Positions 4,061 to 7,551 of a stretch of DNA of 7,551 bases are shown here, in pieces (position 1 is the first letter of the stretch; every line of letters starts with the position of its first letter). Source of the DNA: OMOG01 sp041485845 (GTDB taxonomy: Bacteria; Acidobacteriota; Terriglobia; Bryobacterales; Bryobacteraceae); NCBI GenBank assembly GCA_041485845.1, contig JBGPKH010000452.1:1-7551 (forward strand), read 5' to 3'. A program made the translations under genes and the position numbers. The notes beneath the pieces were generated by a model. It did no database searches and was not told where the DNA came from. It saw only the letters and a program-made list of their open reading frames with translations.

Positions 4061-5412
4061 GCCCGACATCTCAGAGCGACTCCGCGGATCTCGAGACGCG
4101 GGATATGCTTCTCAACGTCGGCCCCGCGCACCCGGCCATGCACGGGATCATCCGCATCGTAGCCAAGCTGGATGGGGAGCGCATCGAGGAAGCCGAAGTG
4201 GAGATCGGCTATCTCCACCGCGGCTTTGAGAAGATGGCGGAAACGGTCGACTACAACGGGGTCATCCCCTACACCGACCGGCTCAACTACGTCTCCCCGC
4301 TCATCAACAATATGGGCTATTGCATGACCGTGGAGAAGCTCCTGGGGATTTCGGTTCCGGAGCGCTGCCACTACGTGCGGGTCATCCTCTCGGAGATTTC
4401 CCGGATCACGGACCACCTCACCTGCGTGGGCGCGAGCGCCATGGAGTTGGGGGCCTTCACCGTCTTTCTCTACATGATCAAGGCCCGCGAGTATCTCTGG
4501 GAACTGGTGGAGAAGGTGACCGGGGCGCGCATGACCGTGAGCTACTGCCGCGTGGGCGGAGTGAAGGCCGACCTCCCCGAGGATTTCGCCGAGCCCTGCC
4601 GCAAGGCTTTTGCGGAGACCCGTAAGGTTCTCTCGGAGGCGGATGGGCTGCTCACGCGCAACCGCATTTTCGCCGACCGCATGAGCGGAACGGGCGTGAT
4701 CTCCAAGGAAGACGCCATCTCTTACGGGATCACAGGCCCGTTTCTTCGCTCCACCGGCGCAGACTACGACGTGCGCAAGGACTGCCCGTACGCGGTCTAC
4801 GACCGGCTGCCTTTCGATGTCCCGATCGGTACTCGTGGGGACAACATGGATCGTTATCTCGTCCGCATGGAGGAGATGGAGCAGTCCATGCGGATTGTGG
4901 AGAGGGCGCTCCGCGACTTGCCGCGCGGCCCGGTCCAGGTCCACCCCGCGACCGGGCGCCCCATGCCGGCGGCGGAGATGGTAGACCTTGGCAAGGTGGG
5001 GAACATCGGCGCCATCGCTGGCGATTCCGCCGTGACTTGTCCAACCCTCGAGGGCTCCGGCCGTGCCGAGCATCCGTCTATTGCCACAGACGAAAAGCGG
5101 GTCTTCCTCCCTCCCAAGGAGGACACCTACGGCAACATCGAAGGGCTCATGCAGCAATTCAAGCTGGTCATGTTCGGCCACGGAGTGCGGCCGCCCAAGG
5201 GAGAGGTCTACTTTCCCGTGGAAGGGGCCAACGGAGAGCTGGGGTTCTACGTGGTGAGCGATGGAACCGGCAGCCCATACCGGGTGCGCGTCCGTCCGCC
5301 CTGCTTTGCGATCATGTCGGCGCTGCACAAGCTTCTCACGGGGGACATGATCGCCGACATGATCCCCACCTTCGGGTCGGTCAACATGATCGGAGGGGAA
5401 CTCGACCGGTGA
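4057..5412 (+). CDS. nuoD: NADH-quinone oxidoreductase subunit D (quinone site)
   Basis: NuoD is the 49 kDa-type subunit, descended from a [NiFe]-hydrogenase large subunit, that forms the quinone cavity with NuoB. The 451 residues begin with NVGPAHPAMHG, giving His25 and His29 of the quinone-site loop, followed by EIGYLHRGFEKMAE and YTDRLNYVSPLINN, where Tyr78 matches the conserved quinone-binding Tyr. GELGFYVVSDGTGSPYRVRV and RPPCF follow, and the end is the typical IGGELDR. The protein is longer than the usual ~400-420 residues because of a segment between DLPRGPV and VFLPPKEDTY (about 290-348) that is normally much shorter. An in-frame ATG at 3976 would add 27 unlike residues and is rejected. 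The stop overlaps the GTG of nuoEF (GTGA at 5409-5412). Confidence 0.97.
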   Translation: MSPTSQSDSADLETRDMLLNVGPAHPAMHGIIRIVAKLDGERIEEAEVEIGYLHRGFEKMAETVDYNGVIPYTDRLNYVSPLINNMGYCMTVEKLLGISVPERCHYVRVILSEISRITDHLTCVGASAMELGAFTVFLYMIKAREYLWELVEKVTGARMTVSYCRVGGVKADLPEDFAEPCRKAFAETRKVLSEADGLLTRNRIFADRMSGTGVISKEDAISYGITGPFLRSTGADYDVRKDCPYAVYDRLPFDVPIGTRGDNMDRYLVRMEEMEQSMRIVERALRDLPRGPVQVHPATGRPMPAAEMVDLGKVGNIGAIAGDSAVTCPTLEGSGRAEHPSIATDEKRVFLPPKEDTYGNIEGLMQQFKLVMFGHGVRPPKGEVYFPVEGANGELGFYVVSDGTGSPYRVRVRPPCFAIMSALHKLLTGDMIADMIPTFGSVNMIGGELDR

Positions 5413-7208
5413 AACTCTCCGACCTCGAAGGCCAAGCTCAGGAGATCCTGCACCGCTACGAGTACCCGAAGGCGGCTATGCTGCCTCTTTTGTGGCTCGT
5501 CCAGCAGAACCAGAGCTACATCTCCCCGGAGGCGGAGGCCTGGGTTGGCCGCACCCTGGGAGTAGCGATCTCCCACGTGCGCGAAGTGGTCTCCTTCTAC
5601 AACATGTTCCGCACCAAGCCCGTGGGCCGGCGCGAGCTGCGGGTCTGCACCAGCTTGCCCTGCGTTTTGCGCGGGGCCGAGGATCTGCTGGACCGCATCA
5701 AGGAGAGCTTGCAGATCGGCCCGGGCGGGACCACGCCGGGCCAGGAAGTCACCCTTACGGAGGTCGAGTGCCTGTGCGCCTGCGAGATGGCGCCCATGGC
5801 CCAACTCGACGAGCGCTTCGTCGGCCCCCTGGAGGTTGAGACGGTCGACAGGATCGTCGGGGACGCGTTCCTGGAACCCGGGGAACCGGAATCGACCCCT
5901 GAGCCGGAACCCTTCATCTGCTCGGACGGGCCGGTGCTCTCCACGCGCTTCAAAGATCCCGGCGGGACCTGGTTCGAAGACTACGTGGCGGACGGCGGAT
6001 ATCTCGCGGCCCGCAAAGCTCTCACCTCCATGACACCGGCACAAGTGACCGACGAGGTGTCCAAAGCCAAGCTGCGCGGTCTGGGCGGGGCGGGGTTTCC
6101 AACCGGTAAGAAGTGGTCCTTCATCCCCAAGCAATCCACCAAGCCAAAGTATCTCGTGGTCAACGCGGATGAGGGCGAGCCCGGGACCTTCAAGGACCGC
6201 TACATCCTGGAGCGGGACCCGCACGCCCTGCTCGAAGGCATGATCGTCGCAGCCTATGCCATCGGCAGTCATAAGGCCTATGTCTACATTCGGGGCGAGT
6301 ACTTCCGGCCGGCTCGGCGCTTCGAGCGCGCCATAGACGAGGCCTATCGCCGGAGTTGGCTTGGCAAGAACATCCAGGGGACCGGCTTCGACCTGGACGT
6401 GGTCATCCACCGTGGGGCCGGAGCCTATATCTGCGGCGAAGAGACCGCTCTCCTGACTTCGCTCGAAGGTGGGAAAGGCTTTCCCCGGATTAAGCCCCCT
6501 TTCCCCGCCATTTCGGGTCTCTTCCAATGCCCGACCATCGTCAACAATGTCGAGACCCTGGCCTGTGTCCCGTTCATTCTGCGCCATGGCGCCGAGCGCT
6601 TTGCCGCCATAGGTCCGGACAGTCAGGGCGGCACACGGCTCTTCTGCGTGAGCGGGCACGTGGCGAGGCCAGGCGTCTACGAGGAGCCGGTAGGCGTGAC
6701 TCTGCGGCATCTCATCGAGCGCGCCGGTGGTGTGCGCAACGGCAACCAGCTCAAGGCCGTCATTCCCGGGGGCATCTCGGCGAAGATTCTGCGAGCCGGC
6801 GAGATCGACGTTGCCATGGACTTCAACTCCCTCATGGCCGCGGGAAGCATGGCCGGTTCCGGCGGCGTGATCGTCATGGATGAGACCACCTGCATGATCG
6901 ACGCGCTGGCTTCCGCGATAAAATTTTTTGCCCACGAGTCGTGCGGACAGTGCTCACCCTGCCGTGAGGGGACCGGCTGGGTTCATCGCATCATGAATCG
7001 CATTACCGAAGGGCGGGGAACTCTGCGGGACCTGGACGACCTCCTGGCCATCGCCGGCGACATGGAAGGAAAGACCATCTGCGTCTTCGCGGACGCGGCT
7101 GCCTGGCCGATCCAGTCCTACATCTTAAAGTTCCGGAACGAATTTGAGACGTACATCCGCACCGGCCGCAAGGCCCGGAGCACGGAGGCCATGGCATGCC
7201 CAAGCTGA
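5409..7208 (+). CDS. nuoEF: NuoE-NuoF fusion, NADH dehydrogenase module of complex I
   Basis: One 599-residue frame joins two subunits. Residues 1-~155 are NuoE, thioredoxin-like, with 2Fe-2S ligands Cys80 and Cys85 (VCTSLPC) and Cys121 and Cys125 (ECLCACEMAP; Cys123 is extra). A Pro/Glu linker (GEPESTPEPEPF) follows. From about 180 onward is NuoF, which binds NADH and FMN: KLRGLGGAGFPTGKKW, VVNADEGEPGTFKDRYILER, RGAGAYICGEETALL and FPRIKPPFPAISGLFQCPT. Its N3 4Fe-4S ligands are Cys512, Cys515, Cys518 (CGQCSPCREGTGW) and Cys558 (TICVFADAAAW). There is no stop and no in-frame ATG between the domains. The only internal starts (GTG at 5934 and 5985) lack a ribosome binding site. The GTG start at 5409 overlaps the nuoD stop. 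HoxF of NAD-reducing hydrogenases is a similar fusion, but the surrounding nuo genes fix this one as complex I. Confidence 0.92.
   Translation: MKLSDLEGQAQEILHRYEYPKAAMLPLLWLVQQNQSYISPEAEAWVGRTLGVAISHVREVVSFYNMFRTKPVGRRELRVCTSLPCVLRGAEDLLDRIKESLQIGPGGTTPGQEVTLTEVECLCACEMAPMAQLDERFVGPLEVETVDRIVGDAFLEPGEPESTPEPEPFICSDGPVLSTRFKDPGGTWFEDYVADGGYLAARKALTSMTPAQVTDEVSKAKLRGLGGAGFPTGKKWSFIPKQSTKPKYLVVNADEGEPGTFKDRYILERDPHALLEGMIVAAYAIGSHKAYVYIRGEYFRPARRFERAIDEAYRRSWLGKNIQGTGFDLDVVIHRGAGAYICGEETALLTSLEGGKGFPRIKPPFPAISGLFQCPTIVNNVETLACVPFILRHGAERFAAIGPDSQGGTRLFCVSGHVARPGVYEEPVGVTLRHLIERAGGVRNGNQLKAVIPGGISAKILRAGEIDVAMDFNSLMAAGSMAGSGGVIVMDETTCMIDALASAIKFFAHESCGQCSPCREGTGWVHRIMNRITEGRGTLRDLDDLLAIAGDMEGKTICVFADAAAWPIQSYILKFRNEFETYIRTGRKARSTEAMACPS
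7184..7188 (+). promoter_or_regulatory. Ribosome binding site deciding the nuoG start
   Basis: GGAGG inside the end of nuoEF lies 7 bases before the ATG at 7196. The nearby ATG at 7191 is in the nuoEF frame and is part of that gene's tail. Confidence 0.6.
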
Positions 7209-7551
7209 GCGTCGACGGCCGTGAGGTGAGCGTCCCCGATGGAACCACGGTCATCCAGGCCGCGGAGAAGTTGGGCATCTTCGTTCCGCGCTACTGCTAC
7301 CATCCCGGGCTTTCGATCGCGGGCAACTGCCGCATTTGCCTGGTGGACGTGGAGAAAATTCCAAAACTCCAGATCGCCTGCAACACGCCGGTGATCGAAG
7401 GGATGGTGGTACACACCAAGAACGACAAGGCTGAGGACGGCCGGCGCGCAGTGTTGGAGTTCCTCCTGGCCAACCACCCGCTCGACTGTCCGGTCTGCGA
7501 CCAGTCCGGTGAGTGCGACCGGCAGAATTTCTACCTGAACTTCGGGCTCTA
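7196..7551 (+). CDS. nuoG: NADH-quinone oxidoreductase subunit G, N-terminal part
   Basis: Only the first 118 residues are in the window; the gene continues to the right. NuoG is the large Fe-S subunit that relays electrons from NuoF toward NuoB. The 2Fe-2S ferredoxin-like domain shows Cys34 (PRYCYHPGLSIAG), Cys45 and Cys48 (NCRICLVDVE) and Cys62 (QIACNTPV). The start of the next domain shows the His-Cys 4Fe-4S motif HPLDCPVCDQSGECDRQNF with His94, Cys98, Cys101 and Cys107. All expected ligands up to this point are present. It overlaps the end of nuoEF by 13 bases in another frame. Whether the C-terminal molybdopterin-type domain is present cannot be seen. The same N-terminal architecture occurs in HoxU and in formate dehydrogenases, but the nuo context settles the call. 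Confidence 0.95.
   Translation, partial: MPKLSVDGREVSVPDGTTVIQAAEKLGIFVPRYCYHPGLSIAGNCRICLVDVEKIPKLQIACNTPVIEGMVVHTKNDKAEDGRRAVLEFLLANHPLDCPVCDQSGECDRQNFYLNFGL

Noticed and set aside
3079..5328. 749-codon open frame on the - strand
   Set aside because: It is the antisense of nuoC, the gap and nuoD. GC-rich codon use keeps this frame free of stops, and the product has no recognisable domain.
5247..6935. 562-codon open frame on the - strand
   Set aside because: It is the antisense of nuoEF, with the same cause and no domain.
5409..7551. NAD-reducing hydrogenase (HoxF-HoxU) instead of complex I
   Set aside because: The E-F fusion and the short G part fit HoxFU, but nuoA, nuoB, nuoC and a NuoD with quinone-site His and Tyr lie directly upstream with overlapping ends.
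1..7551. tRNA or rRNA genes
   Set aside because: No cloverleaf or conserved rRNA stretch was seen by eye on either strand; a covariance-model search would be the decisive test.

Overview
The window is GC-rich bacterial chromosome. Its right two thirds (about 2340 to the end) is the start of a complex I (NADH:quinone oxidoreductase) operon on the + strand, in the order nuoA, nuoB, nuoC, nuoD, a fused nuoE-nuoF, and the first part of nuoG, which runs off the right edge. Start and stop codons overlap at most junctions (nuoB/nuoC, nuoD/nuoEF, nuoEF/nuoG), as expected for a translationally coupled operon. The organism cannot be placed from this sequence alone. The separate nuoC and nuoD, the long inserts in NuoC and NuoD and the A/T-poor codon use suggest an uncultured or environmental lineage rather than an enteric bacterium, but that is inference.

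The left third (1 to about 2340) is an accessory patch of RNase-type genes. A MazF/PemK toxin and its antitoxin lie on the - strand (246-781). A ribbon-helix-helix (VapB-like) antitoxin lies on the + strand (1090-1374), followed by only the first ~25 codons of a PIN-domain (VapC-like) toxin. A - strand NYN-domain (PIN-like nuclease fold) gene occupies 1452-2095 and carries an apparent one-base deletion that splits it into two frames. The vapC stub and the NYN gene converge, so the sense frame after the stub is only the antisense of the NYN gene. The first 245 bases hold no gene I can support.

Between the patch and the operon (2096-2341) there is a strong hairpin beside a run of seven A, and a possible -10 element for the nuo operon.

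In the operon, NuoA is a membrane subunit. NuoB (cluster N2), NuoC and NuoD form the quinone-reducing connecting module. NuoEF and NuoG form the NADH-oxidising module, carrying FMN and the first Fe-S clusters. The most notable points are the in-frame NuoE-NuoF fusion, a 258-base gap between nuoC and nuoD holding GCCGAG repeat blocks and a perfect 16-base palindrome that covers the nuoD ribosome binding site, extra cysteines inside the Fe-S motifs of NuoB and NuoE, and the decayed genes next to the operon. I see no clearly new multi-gene system.
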